Part shown: in pieces, positions 33,406 to 47,185 of the stretch
Numbering within the stretch: position 1 is the stretch's first letter
How the letters are laid out: every line of letters begins with the position of its first letter
Assembly: GCA_947000775.1 (NCBI GenBank)
Contig: CAMQGK010000566.1
Span: forward strand, 231,526-295,525
DNA: 64,000 nt
Origin: Pterois miles
Taxonomy: Eukaryota > Chordata > Actinopteri > Perciformes > Scorpaenidae
Direction of reading: 5' to 3'
The notes under the pieces: generated by a model
Databases searched by the model: none
What the model was told of the DNA's origin: nothing
Seen by the model: only the letters and a program-made list of their open reading frames with translations
Program-made: the position numbers and the translations under genes

Positions 33406-33543
33406 AGACTCGGACTGAGTGTTGCTGTATTTCAGTGGCTCTTTTACAACAATGAAGATATGCTGATTCCCGACCAGGTCAGATGGATGACGGACCACAA
33501 GACGGACAGAACGGCAGGAAACGCCTGTGTTTTTGTGGACGAC
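33406..33543 (+). pseudogene. 46-codon array exon, type Q
   Basis: Matches 15215-15352; donor ATAAGT. Confidence 0.55.
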
Positions 33544-34154
33544 ATAAGTAAGCTGCACATTAAAGGAACATTTTGTCATTTTGGGAAATATGCATATTGA
33601 TTTTCTAGCCAACAGTTAGATAAGAAGATTGTTACCACTGTAAATATGTAGCTGCAGCCAGCTTCATTAGTGTCAAAGATGAAGCCTACACATGTTTTCC
33701 AGACTCATATAACCTGTGACACCACTGATCAATGCAGATTTATTTATACATGAATTAGTCTTCGTAGTTGATTATAGCAGCTGAAGTCTGGGAGACACTG
33801 ACAGCAGACCAAGAGAAGGATGCACATTCCTGACTTGTTTCTGATCTAACAGGACAGGACTCTTCCCGGAGAGTGGACGTGAACCGAACCACACCAAGCC
33901 AGCATCATCACACAACCAGTCTGATGTGAGGAAGCTCCAGCACCACTGCAGTCCACTCAACACACTGAACCACCTTCAGCTCCACACTGTACACACTGGA
34001 CTGATCTCATGTTTATATCAATCAACAAAACAAAAACTCAGCCATGTAACATGATCCTGTGTTCAGTCTCATACTGATGTTGGTTGACATGAATCTTCTT
34101 CAGTAGTAAATCAGTTGAAGGTTATATAAAACACCATAATTTGTATTTTTGCAG

Positions 34155-34292
34155 AGACTCAGACTGAGTGTTGCTGTAGTTCAGCGGCTCCTTTACAACA
34201 ATGAAGAAATGCTGATTCCCGACCAGGTCAGATGGATGACGGACCACAAGACAGACAGAACGGCAGTAAACGCCTGTGTTTACGTGGCCGAC
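34155..34292 (+). CDS. 46-codon array exon, type R
   Basis: Matches 15964-16101; GTAAGT donor intact. The T run in the following intron is two bases longer than in array 1. Confidence 0.57.
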
Positions 34293-34909
34293 GTAAGTAA
34301 GCTGCACTTTAAAGGAACATTTTGTCATTTTGGGAAATATGCATATTGATTTTTTTTAGCCAACAGTTAAACAAGAAGATTTTTACCTCTGCAAATATGT
34401 AGCTGCAGCCAGCTTCAGTAGTGTCAAAGATGAAGCCTACACATGTTTTCCAGACTCATATAACCTGTGACACCACTGATCAATGCAGATTTAATTCGAC
34501 ATGAATTAGTCTTCGTAGTTGATTATAGCAGCTGAAGTCTGGGAGACACTGACAGCAGACCAAGAGAAGGATCCACATTCCTGACTTGTTTCTGATCTCA
34601 CAGGACAGGACTCTTCCCGGAGAGTGGACGTGAACCGAACCACACCAAGCCAGCAGCATCACACAACCAGTCTGATGTGAGGAAGCTCCAGCACCACAGC
34701 AGTCCACTCAACACACTGAACTGCCTTCAGCTCCACACTTTACACACTGGACTGATCTCATGTTTATATTAGTCAAAATAACAAAAACTCAGCCATGTAA
34801 CATGATCCTGTGTTCAGTCTCATATCGATGTTGGTTGACATGAATCTTCTTCAGTAGTAAATCAGTTGAAGGTTATGTAAAACACCATTATTTATTTGTA
34901 TTTTTACAG

Positions 34910-35047
34910 AGACTCAGACTGAGTGTTGCTGTAGTTCAGTGGCACCTTTACAACAATGAAGAAATGCTGATTCCCGACCAGGTCAGATGGATGACGGACC
35001 ACAAGACGGACAGAACGGACGGAAACGCCTGTGTTTTCGTGGACTAG
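34910..35047 (+). pseudogene. 46-codon array exon, type U, recombinant start
   Basis: The acceptor TTTTTACAG and the start AGACTCAGACTG are S-like, while the rest (QWHLYNNEE, TAG last codon, CTAATT donor) is U-like. A short conversion or crossover tract therefore enters the exon itself. Confidence 0.57.
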
Positions 35048-35661
35048 CTAATTAAGCTGCACATTAAAGGAACATTTTGTCATTTTGGGAAATATGCATA
35101 TTGATTTTCTAGCCAACAGTTAAACAAGAAGATTGTCACCACTGTAAATATGTAGCTGCAGCCAGTTTCAGTAGTGTCAAAGACGAAGCCTACACATGTT
35201 TTCCAGACTCGTATAACCTGTGACACCACTGATCAATGCAGATTATTTCGACATGAATTAGTCTTCATAGTTGATTATTATAGCTGAAGTCTAGGAGACA
35301 CTGACAGCAGACTAAGAGAAGGATCCACATTCCTGACTTGTTTCTGATCTCACAGGACAGGACTCTTCCCGGAGAGTGGATGTGAACCGAACCACACCAA
35401 GCCAGCAGCATCACACAACCAGTCTGATGTGAGGAAGCTCCAGCACCACAGCAGTCCACTCAACACACTGAACCGCCTTCAGCTCCACACTTTACACACT
35501 GGACTGATCTCATGTTTATATTAGTCAAAATAACAAAAACTCAGCCATGTAACATGATCCTGTGTTCAGTCTCATACTGATGTTGGTTAACATGAATCTT
35601 CTTCAGTCATAAATCAGCTGAAGGTCATATAAAACACCATTATTTATTTGTATTTTTGCAG

Positions 35662-35799
35662 AGACTCGGACTGAGTGTTGCTGTAGTTCAGTGGCTCCTT
35701 TACAACAATGAGGAAATGCTGATTCCCGACCAGGTCAGGTGGAAGACGGACAACAAGACGGACAGAACGGCAGGAAACGCCTGTGTTTACGTGGCTGAC
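35662..35799 (+). CDS. 46-codon array exon, type V (last of array 2)
   Basis: Matches 2170-2307; GTAAGT donor intact, Tc1 remnant follows. Confidence 0.55.
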
Positions 35800-35857
35800 G
35801 TAAGTAAGCTGCGCTGTAAAGAAAATTTTTTTCATTTTGGGTAATATGCATATTGAT

Positions 35858-36174
35858 GCTGCACCAATTCTGTCAAGATGAATGGTCAAAGATTCAACCA
35901 GAAGCTTGTGGATGGCTACCAAAAGTCCTTAATTGAAGTGAAAATGGCCACGGCATATGTAACCAAATGTCAGCATTGCTGTTTGTATATTTTTGACCCA
36001 GCAGATTTGGTCACATTTTCAGTTGACCCATAATAAAGTCATAAAAGACAAAGAAGTATCTGTTCCAGTCACTTTATCAGAGAAAAATCAGTGTTGTAGA
36101 AATAACTGGAAACTCAAGAGAGCAATGACATTATGTTCTTTACAAGTGTATGTAAACTTTTGTCCACGACTGTA
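35858..36174 (+). mobile_element. Tc1/mariner 3' end fragment (U2)
   Basis: Same 317-bp fragment; the junction with the subrepeat array is unchanged. Confidence 0.8.
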
Positions 36175-37208
36175 GGAGTCACCACGTTCTCTAGAACAAC
36201 AATGGTAATATCTTCCCTTCAGTCTTTTTTTTTTTTTTTTTATTTCAAGCCAAGCATCTCAGTATCATGTTTGACAACAGGTTGGCAGCCGCCAAAACAC
36301 AGGACACATTAGCGTTTTTGTGAAATATCTCTGTTAACGGGACAAAGAAATTTGTCCTAATTAATCTGAGTAAAGTCACAGGACTCTGGTGCTGGTGTTT
36401 TGTCACTCCAGTCTGACCGGGGCTTTAGGAGCACATGCTGGTGCTTCCACATCACCGCCTACCTCTGAATTAGCTTTGGCTGTCTGTATATACACTGGGT
36501 TTGTGTAATCACTGGTGTTACAAGACAAGAGACTGACAGAGAAAGTAGGTCCTTTTTAATCTTGATAAATACTTTTTGCAGGTTGAACACAAAGCCTGTC
36601 CCATAAAGCAGGATTATGATCTGCCTCAAGTTTCTCACCAAAAAAATCTATTTTACCAGATTGAACACATCATAATGTCACTGAGTGCAACAGTATTCTG
36701 TATGTTAGCTGTTATTTATCCAAGCAGGACTGTGCTGCCAACCGGCTGCTAACAGCTAAGGTTACTCGCTCTCCTCCTGCCGGTTTCAACACGGATTTGT
36801 TGGACTGTGTGGCATTATCTGGGAAGTTTTCTATGAGCCCCGGGATGGCGCTGGTCTCGAGCCCTGATCCCTGGTATCTGCAGTACTGTAGAAAAATGAG
36901 CAGCGCCACATTTTTGACTTGGCACCAAAGTATCAGGCCCCTAACTCTGTAATCCAGGTCTCCGTTGTATGTAAATAGAAATAACCTGTTGTTTTCATTC
37001 TCACAGCACAGTGAGATGTCCATACATTAGTAGATGTCAAGGTTTGGCTGTACAAAACATGAGTTAACAGCCCTCCTAGATGCTTCCAGAGCATAATGTC
37101 ATAATTTAGGGTTATTTTATAATCTGTTCATTCATTCATTGTTTGTCACAGCTTGAACCTCTCTGTTGTTTCTTATTTATTAATTATCATGTGTCTTCTT
37201 ACCACTAG

Positions 37209-37590
37209 CGTCCTCCCATGCGCCAACGCTCCATGTGCGTCTTCATGAACGACGACCGCCACGTTATGGCCAAACACTCTGTCATCTACCCAACAACCCA
37301 ACTCAGGAGGAGCTGGAAAGCGACCTCCAAGTCTGACTCTGAGCGGGCGCGGACACTGATAAGGAAAGGTGAGGATGTGTCAGCAACGTCATTCCTCATG
37401 TTCAGTTGGTAGAGAGTGGGCCAATTAGTAAGAAATATTGTATCTGCTGTGTGTTTTTGGTAGTGAGCGCAGAGATCAGGCCACCCGCTCTCTGTGTGGC
37501 GTAATGAGGGTGGGCCTTGTTGCCAAGGGCCTGCTACTGAACGGGGACCTGGACCTGGAGCTGGTGCTCCTTTGCAAGGAAAATCCTAAA
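37209..37590 (+). pseudogene. ilf3: ilf3-like 5' gene fragment (U2)
   Basis: Exon 1 is 37209-37368 and exon 2 starts at 37464; same defects and same 3' truncation. Confidence 0.85.
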
Positions 37591-38472
37591 GTCATTGTGG
37601 ACCCTCACGATGGCATAACGCGTTGACCCTGGGGTCACACCTCTGGCAGGCTGAAAAAAGCCAGTTGTGTCAGCGTTGGTGGGAAACCACACTTTGCCAT
37701 TTCTCCCAGTCCACCCGGATCCAGGATCCTCTGCGTCCTCCTCGCCTTCAGCTGAAGAGGATGATGAGAGCGCCACAACAAAATCAGGATCTGACTCTCC
37801 TGAGTGGATGTTGTCAGATGGAGGGGATGATGTGGAAGAGTCAGGCTCCGTAATCACTTTTAGAGCTTCCAGAGTGGAGAAATGCCTCTTCATGCTGCTT
37901 GCTGCTCTTCTCACCATCAAAAGACCATCAGGACAGCATGTGTATGAATTATAAATACACTAATACTTTGTTTACTCCATATAGACTCTCTGTAGTTCTG
38001 TGAGTTGGGGGGCATGTTTTGATTTTCTGGGACCTGTTGAACTCAGTGATCTCTGTGACTCAGGTCATGGTCACACACACACTAATATGCTGATAAACGC
38101 CGTATAACTCCATATATAAAAGCCTGAATCTAAGCTTTCCATGTACAGATGTACTGTGTAGTGGCTAAATGATGCAACCTGGTCATCAACAGTAAAAATC
38201 ACACATTTTACTTCTGTTCACCAGGGGGCGCCATCAACATTGCAGAATGCACAATTATATAGTGTCATGGCTGTGCAATCAAAAAATGTGGTTATAATGG
38301 CAGTCAATGGGGCAAAAACAGCCACCACCATCATGTGTGAGCAAAAATTAAAATCTGATGCTGCACAAAAACTAATAATTCATCCAAGTCAATGTTGTTA
38401 CTAATCTTTGACACATCCAAGACTGTGATAAAGGTTAAAAATAATAAACAGTTTTCAGTGCATAAGGGTTAA
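37591..38472 (-). mobile_element. piggyBac 5' fragment (U2)
   Basis: Same open frame (37534-37920) and right tip, ending at 38472. Confidence 0.82.
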
Positions 38473-39339
38473 ACTCTGAAACTATTAAGGGGTCTAATAA
38501 TCTGGTTGTGATATGTTTCTAAGAGTTTTCAGTGCATAAGGGTTAAAAACACACAGAACTGACAGAAAAAAAGTTCATTTGTTGTTATAAACATATTTAG
38601 GATGTTTTTTTTACTCACTTTTGGTCTTCAGAGCTAGTTATTAAATAAATTATTACTAAAACTAATAATAAACACAGAGGAAATTTTGTATATTGTTTTA
38701 CGATTACAACCGGTCCTTTGAGGGCGACCATAATGCCCATGCGGCCCGGGATGAAACTGACTTTGCCGCCCCTGCTCCAGACCAAAAAAGGCTCTATTTG
38801 GACCAACATATAAAACCAGCGGAGCCAACTTACTGGATATTTTCAGGCTATAGGAAGCAAATGAGAACTATACATCACACAAAACATTTCATATTACACA
38901 TGAAAAGAGCACAAGCAATTCGAAGTTTTAAGGGTTTTATTTATTTTTTTAAAGATAAAACTAAAAAACTAATTATATGTAGATATAAACTGTTTGAGCT
39001 AAAGTCTGAATTTTCTCATTCACGCAGGTCATATTCATTCTGGCATTCTGGTTTCAATTGCTGCCAGAAAGTATATGAGCCTGTGCATTTGCCCTGGGTG
39101 GGATTAGTGGGGTAATAGTGGGAATCAGGTTGTCTCAGTCTTCCTCAGCAGCACCATCCTATCACTTGAGAAAGACAGTTGCTTAACAACATAAAAAGAA
39201 GCACAAATCAACAGGTAAGTCACATTTCAAAACAGTTGAAACAGTAAAAATGTCAAGCAAGGTGAAGCACTAAAACACAGTAAAACAAGTAGAATAATAT
39301 GAAGACTTACCTGAAGGCAGTGAGACCTGGTCTGTGGTC

Positions 39340-40346
39340 TTAAGAGCGTTTCCGAGCAGCTATGACCCTCTTTGCCTCAGCTCTCTCGTTGAGCTCACGC
39401 TTCTGCTGGAAGGCAGCATCGTCCCTCTGAAATAATCAATACATGATATTGCCTTTATTTATACTGTATGGCACTTTTCAAAAGCTAATTTCAGTGTTTC
39501 ACAAATAGAAAGCAGCACAAACTAACAGGTATAGTAAAATATAAAAACAGAGCTGTTACAGTAAAAATGTCAAGCAAGGTGAAGAAGTGAAACAGTAAAA
39601 ACTAGTAGAAGAAGAGCAATAATTACCTGAAGGCGGTTCAAGTTGGCCTGAAATGCAGACTCTCTAAGCGCAATGGAGAACTTCCTAGTGGCTGCTTTCT
39701 GCTCCTCCAGGTGGATCTGGTGGGTCCTGGTCCGTTGCTGCAGGAGGTCCTTCATCTGGATCAGCTGTCCCTTAAGTTTTTTATTTAGAGCCCTCTCGGT
39801 CTGGAGACACCTCTCCAAGTCCAGGTCCTTGTTGGTCCCAGTCACAGCGGGTATCTCTGAGGCAGCGCGGAGCTGGGCTATCTTTCCCTCCGTTTCCTTT
39901 TGAAGGGTCTGATAGTCCAGCTTCGCCCTCGCCAGCAAGTCGTCCTGAGTCCTGATCTTCTCAGTCTGTCGCTTCAGGTCCTTCTGAGCGTCGCTCAGCA
40001 TGGCTCTGACCGTGTCCAGCTCCCATTTCAGGCTGTTGTCCTGAACTGGAGGCTGGTCCGGTTTAGTCAGAGCCTGCTGAAGCTGCGCTTTCAGGTCCTC
40101 AATCTCCCTCTGCAGCAGGGTCTCCTCTCGCTCCCACACGACATCTTTGTGGTCAATAAACCAATCAAAGTAATTGCCAAGCGAATCCTCATCGACGTCG
40201 AGGAAGATCCTCCCGGGGGTGGTACCCCGGGTGATCTTCGCCTCACTGTCCATCAGATTCACCTGGCATTGTCGTTCAAGGGAGGTAAGGTAGAAATCCC
40301 TGACCGCAAAGTCCTTGTTCTCAAAATCGATGTACTCCGCCATCAT
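39340..40346 (-). CDS. Two-exon coiled-coil protein (U2)
   Basis: Exons 39627-40346 and 39340-39426; same protein and splice sites as in U0. Confidence 0.75.
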
Positions 40347-40850
40347 CGCTAAGTTTGATACTCACCAAATCCAAACTCACCAGATCCCGTCTCGCCAAGT
40401 CGCCGTCCAACTACTGAATGATCCGAATGAGGCTTCTGTGCGTTTATTAGGTTGCCAGCGTTTTTCAAACTTTGTTTATGTTCAATTCTACAGGTCTACA
40501 GAACTACAGTGTCCCCAAACTACGTGTCCCACAATGCATTTCGTGCATGCATTTGTGACATGCGCACTGAAGCGTCGCAACATCAGCTGTTCCCAGCAGC
40601 GGTACGGTGCTGCTACCTGAGCGGACTGATAGGTTTTGCATCTTTGGAGGCTTTAGGATCTCCAGCAAATTTAAAATAAAGCTCCGTGGGTTTGAACAAC
40701 GTCAGGCTTCACTGTCTGGCTTTGCAATGAATGATGAGTGAGGTTTAAGGGGTTAAACAGTAGCTGTTATCGTGTTTCAACAAGATGTTAGTAAGAGTTT
40801 ATAAGATGATACAAGAAGAGTCTAAACTTGTTTCACTTTTCTTTTTGTAG

Positions 40851-41955
40851 CAGGATGGTCTCCTGTCCATCTCCTCCACCTGACGTGGATCGCAATCGTA
40901 AGTCCGTTTTGCCTAGTGATATGGCGGCATCAGTCGGTCTCTGGGCATGACACCCACTTTTTATTATGCCTTGCAGTGCGTTAAGCTGCTGGCTGCGGCT
41001 GTGTGGAGCCGAGGCTGTCCGGCGTTGGGCTGCGTGGTTCGGCCATCCTCCTCAGGTATGTCGGCTCACGTAATGAAGAGTGGTAAATCGGCTCTCCAGC
41101 TGATTGCTAACTTTAATCTGTCCTGGTCTCCCAGCAGCATTTAACTGCGACTGCTGCTCTCCCCCTCCTCTCCGTCGGAGGCTGCGCTGATGTGCCGTGG
41201 TAGGTGGCCAATAATGAGATGGCGTTGTTTCAATTCACGTGTTTTCAAAACGTTTGTAACTGATTGTATGCACGCTTTGCAGGCACGTGTGGGCCTGGCT
41301 GCGCGCTGTGGTGCTCCGGTCTGTGGCTTTACGCCCCGGTGCACCGGGATCCTACTGCTGTCTTGTCTTCCATTGCCTCGTTTTGTCTATGCGCAAGTGG
41401 CGCAAAGCCGCTTCCCCATTGATCGTGGCAGTGAACGCGCTTCGCGTTACCGTCTATTTGCACCGCCTTATTTAAGATCCCTTTTAGGGACACTACATCT
41501 TCCTGGGCTTCACTCCCTGGATGTTCAAGTGATACATTATCTGTTGCAATCATATGTAGTTGTGGGTCTGTTTCATGCCTTTTTTCCTATTATTTTGTTT
41601 AGGTTTGCATGTTTCCTTTGTTGTATATTACTATGATTTACTCCTGTGTTGAATTATTGAACTTTGCTTGCTTGCTTGTTTGTTGTTTTCCTTGTATAAA
41701 TATTGTTGATGATTTGATTGCTTAATGCTTTATTACTTTTGATTGTTTAATTTCTTTAATATTTGGCATGTTTGAATTGTTTCATATTTTGGTTTGATAG
41801 TTTGTTCTTTGGTTTTGGGTCCATCTTCTATGATATGGTACCTGTTGAGTATCTGTGAATTGAGTGTTACAGTGTCAGGAAGAGTGTGTATATTATATCT
41901 TTAATACTGTCTTTTAATAATTGAGTATAAATAAAGAGGCTATATTTTTATAGAG
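40851..41955 (+). ncRNA. Candidate spliced transcript (U2)
   Basis: Splice sites preserved; AATAAA at 41930-41935; same one-T loss as in U1. Confidence 0.45.
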
Positions 41956-42826
41956 AAACATATCAAAGTCTTGTCTGAGTGCTGACGGATCTGTGCCCTT
42001 AACTATCTTCCTGGGGGCGAAATTCCCCCAGGTGGCGTTGTCGAGCAATACCAACTATTGAGTTGACCCATTTATAAATATTTTGTTCCCTTTCCTCCCA
42101 CCTCTCGCGCCACATTTTTTTAAGGTCTTTGGACTGATGTCAGCCGCACAGTCAAATCGTGGCTTCCTGGGCAGTGACAGAGACACTTATAGGGGTCTGA
42201 TGATGACGGGTGTCAGGATGGCAACCTGCAACCAGGTCCTGGACCTGTCGCGCTGTCCTCAGGAAAATCTACCTCTTCACCAAAAGACAGGCCAGCTTCA
42301 AGGGGAGCACGTTCAGCTCTGTTCACTGTGATGTCAACTCCTCTCACAACTCTGAGAAAACCAGTGTTAGTAATAAGATTTAAACGGACTCGTAGAGGAA
42401 GAAAGGGGATCCTCTAACACCTTTTTTAGGGACGCTCTGTTTCTTGCCAGCAGGATCACCACTGAGCCCAGCAGTCCATCGTGGATCTAAACTCAGTGTT
42501 AAAAGGTCAAAGAGTTGACTCTCTTGGCTCATGGGAGCGACCCTGGTTTATGTGTATGAAGTACATGTGTTGGGATTCAAAGTGGTTATGGACCATGTTC
42601 CAGATATGAAATATCACCGACCTAATCCTGACCTCTTGGGTTGTTGTGTGAGCCAGTGTTACACTACAAATGGATTTATAAACTGCTAATGTTTGCATGG
42701 CAGTCTGTCCTCTACGAGAGCAGATGTAAATAAAAAACGGATGTGGTCAGTTGGAGTACGATGTGCTAACTTTTTCGTTATGGGCAATCTCTTCAGTTTT
42801 GATTTTACAACAAGAGATAATTCTCA

Positions 42827-43196
42827 GGGCTGCACGGTGGTGCAGTGGTTAGCGCTGTCGCCTCACAGCAAGAGGGTCGCAGTTTCGATTCCAGCTTGCG
42901 GCTCTTCTGTGTGGAGTTTGCATGTTCTCCCCGTGTAAGCGTGGGTTTTCTCCGGGTACTCCAGCTTCCTCCCACCATCCAAAGACATGCTGTTTAGGTT
43001 AATTGATTACTCTAAATTGCCCGTAGGTGTGGATGTGAGCGTGAATGGTTGTCTGTCTATATGTTGTCTGTCTCTATGTGCCCTGCGATGGACTGGCGAC
43101 CTGTCCAGGGTGTACCCTGCCTTCGCCCTATGCCAGCTGGGATCGGCTCCAGCCCCCCCCGCGACCCCTAACGGGATAAGCGGTTGACGATGGATG
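42827..43196 (+). mobile_element. tRNA-derived SINE (U2)
   Basis: Same insertion and target duplications (42816-42826 and 43197-43207). Confidence 0.93.
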
Positions 43197-43500
43197 GATA
43201 ATTCTCACACATTCGGCAATGGGACCATAGTTATTTGGTGAAAGAGAGACGGTGACAATTGGTGTCGTCTGCGTCCACGTGGTAATTAGGGTTGATATTT
43301 TGAAAAATGTGGCTTAATGACAGCCAGCCATGGTGAATTTGGTGCCCCTGGCAAGATTTCATCTGGTGCCCTTTGCATTGCAGCCAGTTCCACCAATCAT
43401 TATGTTCATTATATAGTTATAGTTTTAGCACCCCACCCCCCTTTATGGGGCGCCCCTATGGACAGATGGCGCCCCTAGCAATCGCCGATTCCACCTATAA

Positions 43501-44445
43501 GATAAGATAAGATGAACCTTTATTAATCCCAGAAGGGAAATTCGTGTGTCATAGCAGCATCAACAACAGAGCAGATAAATACAGTATAGTAAAAAGTAAA
43601 AGAGAAAAGGTGCAATGAAGGAAAGAAGGTGCAATGAAGAAAATTGAGAATAAAATAACTAAGTAACAGTAATAAGTAAAGTGCAGCAGGTGGGTGGGTT
43701 TTGTATATGCATAGCATATATATATATATATGTAATTATATAATCATATGTAATTATATAAATTAGGAATAAATACAGAGCAGATGATCAGAGTCACATG
43801 GGGGTCAGACCTTGGTTATGGAGCCTGATGGCCACCAAAAGAAAGGACTGACCCAGACGGTTTGTAGTGTGCTGAGGGGGGATCAGTCTCTGGCTGAATG
43901 TACTCCTCATCTGGACCAGTTGGTCATAGAGGGGGTGGGAGGGGTTCTTCAGAATAGACTCCAGCTTCCTCCTGGTCCTCCCCTCTGCCACCACCTCCAG
44001 ACTGTCCAGCTCACATCCAACCACAAACCCAGCCCTCCTCACCAGTTTGTTGAGTTTGGTGGCATCCCTGGTGCTGATGCCACCCCCCAACATACCACGG
44101 CAAAGAACAGAAAGCTGGCTACTACAGACTGGTAAAACATCTGAAGTAGCCTGTTGCACACGTTGAAGGTCCTCAGCCCTCTCAGGAAGAATAGTTTGCT
44201 CTTTTTTTTGCTATGTCACCTATGTCGCCTATGTCAGGGGGTTGGCTCTGCTTAATGGAAGCATGACTGAACAGAAAGGGGGCAAGTATTGACCTTTGTG
44301 GAACTCCACAGGTCATGATAACCTGCTTGGATGTAAGATTACCAACACGGATTAAAAAAAATGATTGCCGTCTTGCAAGTAAGACCTGAACCGGTAGATG
44401 GGAATGATGGGCAGGATTCACATGTAACATAATATGAAAACTCAC
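43501..44445 (-). mobile_element. Deleted LINE 3' end (U2)
   Basis: T8 as in U0, so the frame between the two RT-ORF parts is broken. Confidence 0.8.
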
Positions 44446-44830
44446 AATGTGTTTGGTGATCACCAAAGAATTTGCCCCAGGATGACCTGCATTTTTTGCT
44501 CCAGCACCTGCAGTTGCACTTAATTTTGAATCAACATACAAACATGACTGATACATTTCACTAGATAATCTATTTTTATTCCATTAATTGTCATTTATGC
44601 AGATTTGTGTTAGTATTTTGCAGCTCCCTCAAAACAAAACAAAGGCTGTGACATGCCATATTATGCCTTTATGTTCTGAATCAGTATAAGAATGTCTTTC
44701 AACTCAAGCTGTGTAAATAAACTGCATGTGATTTTAATGTATAAAATAAGAATAGTAATACAATGGTTCCACTGGTGTTATGGTCGTGTTTTAATCGATA
44801 TGCCACGCCCCTGGTTCTGTACGCCTTAGT

Positions 44831-44976
44831 CCAATTGGCTACAATTGTAGTCACCTGTATTATCTGTCCAATGAGCACAGCCGATTTCCAGCTCATGGGC
44901 GTTTCCTTTTACACTCCTGCTGCGCCGAAACCGGAAGCTAGTTTGCTGCAGCGGCCGTAGCAGTGTCGATACCGCG
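44831..44976 (+). promoter_or_regulatory. CCAAT/ETS promoter and first exon (U2, feeds array 3)
   Basis: Same boxes; donor GTGAGTAAA at 44977. Confidence 0.55.
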
Positions 44977-45433
44977 GTGAGTAAAATAAAAAAAAATAAT
45001 AAAAAACACATATTTTCTGCCCTTTATATAACTGGGATTAGATTTAAAGTTGCCACTGAACGCAGAGATTGCTAACAATGCTTGTTAGCGTATTTTATAG
45101 TGTTAAAGTTGATATTTGCTTCAGAATTGGATCCATTTGGCTTTGTCCGGCTAAGCTAATCTGCTAAGTGCTAACTGTGGCTGAGCAGTCAATGGGGTCT
45201 CGCTCTTGTCTCCTCGACCATTTTGGTGTCTGATAGGACAGACCAATATCAACACACAGTTCCCCCTTAAGTGTTTGCACTTCTGTTAAGTTAACAGACG
45301 GACATGTTGACATGTAGCTGGTGTTTTTGTGTGTCAGTGAGGATGTCGGCACGGCGCGGCTTTAAACGATGGGTGATGCGTGTTTGAGGGGGTTGTTAGC
45401 CTGTTAGCTAGCTGCCGTCGCCAGTCAGGCTCT

Positions 45434-46674
45434 TAGTGATGGCCGAACGAGGCTTTGTTGAAGCTTCGACACCTTTTACAAAACCTGGTTCATTGCTCGA
45501 GGCTCCAATGAGACAGTGCTCGAGGATGACATCTGGTGGTCATTAAAATGAAGTGCAAACTAGACGTGTCGAAGAGTCAAACTTCTTTCCGTTCTGCAGC
45601 ATACGTATTTAATGCACAACACATCCCAGTGGTTCATGGATTGTTTTGGATTTGATTGTCCATGCACATTCCTGCTTGACAACACTAGATGATTATATGT
45701 TTGTAGCGGACGCAATAATAATATTACAGTAATTATGACAATAATTATTGAAAACCATGTTCCTAATTTGGAATATCTGTATGTAACCCTCAATAGATCT
45801 TCACTTGTGGTATGGGATATTTAAATATTGCTGCTACATTCATGAGATGTACAAATTGAGACTGGTGCCATTTCACATGGGGTTGGTGCAAATACAGATC
45901 ATATTATGGATTTGGGCAAAGTATGTTTTCAGGTTCATTGATAAATGGGTTCATGTGTGTGTGGGCAAAGTGGTTGTGCTTGAAAGACAGGGCAGTGACA
46001 ATGCTTGTGTAACTTTTATGAGTTTTTATTAAAAAATAATAGTTTCTCCATGCCTTAGCATGGACGAGATGTTGTTGCTGTATGACAGCCTCGCATCACA
46101 CAGCATACACTGGACCTGTGAAACAGTCCGTTAGAGAGGAGCCTAAGGAGTTTTCCAATGTAAATACAGCTGAAATAAAAATAAAACCTAATTATCATCC
46201 AGCAACATTTGGAAACTATCCCATACACGGGACCTTTTCCTTGATGGCTTCATCTATCTATGTATCTAACTATGTATCTCACGATCTATCTATGAATCTA
46301 CAGTATCTATCTGTCTGTCTGTGTGTCTGTGTGTCTGTCTAAATATGCAATCAATCTGGAACAACACTACTAACTGTCAAAGCAACGAACTGAAACGACA
46401 CAAAACCAACCTACTCTGCGAAACAAAAATTCTAATGAACGCCATCAAATAGGGACTCCAATCCCAGCGCACATTCGATCCCATCAAGTGACTCACATGA
46501 CAAACCAAACCAATCAGGTGATTCGAAGCACTCAGCTGCTTCTTACGTCACTCAAGTGTGTCGAACATCACAAGTCACGTGACCAAACCACGCCTCGGCA
46601 CTGTGCTTCGATACATTTGCTTCGTGAACTACGACGCGTGCACCGGAGCTTCGCGTGTCAGCAGTCCATCACTA
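45434..46674. mobile_element. Non-autonomous hAT element (U2)
   Basis: Same 1241-bp length, ends and target duplication. Confidence 0.93.
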
Positions 46675-46695
46675 CAGGCTCTGCGCTGAATGAAA

Positions 46696-46739
46696 ATGGC
46701 GTCTGTGTTAAATTCCCCTGATGGAGCTACGGGGTCTGG
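46696..46739 (+). CDS. Candidate first coding exon (U2, for array 3)
   Basis: Same ATG, frame and weak donors as in U1. Confidence 0.35.
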
Positions 46740-47067
46740 GTCCAAATACTGCTTGGCCACTTCTTCATAACTCCATCTTCCACCTAAAATAGTGGTTGTT
46801 CGTCAATGTAGGTTTAACAGGTGTGCTTGTAGGTGTTGTCGCCACGCAGCTGTGACTTGTTGACTGATGTGCACGATATAGGTTCACCTTATTTGCCATT
46901 ATTGCAATTGGAAACTAAATCATCCGTTAAATTGTGTAAATTATCCTTACACGTTTGAGCCAGAGCTTGTCAGTATTGTGTGTCACTATAAATGAATGAG
47001 ATGTCCTGTCTGCCCACTTGTCCCCACTATTTCACCTTGATCACATCAATTTATTGTTGTTACACAG

Positions 47068-47185
47068 CAGCTTATCAGCTCATCAGATTTATTACAACGA
47101 GCTGCATTTCTGCCTGGGAAAGCATATAAACCCCGAGGCCTGTGTAGCTGTGCAGACGTACAATCCTCCTCTGTTGCTACAGCTG
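47068..47185 (+). CDS. Candidate second coding exon, 118 bp (U2, for array 3)
   Basis: Same exon and splice sites as 13700-13817. Confidence 0.45.

Larger units (their letters stand above)
32170..35857 (+). repeat. 753-bp subrepeat array 2 (5 copies)
   Basis: Exon starts at 32652, 33406, 34155, 34910 and 35662; order P, Q, R, U, V. The spacer before U starts like the one before S in array 1 (GATTATAGCAGC, AATTCGACATG) and ends like the one before U (CTGAACTGCC), so a recombination joint lies near 34530-34620. Confidence 0.95.
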
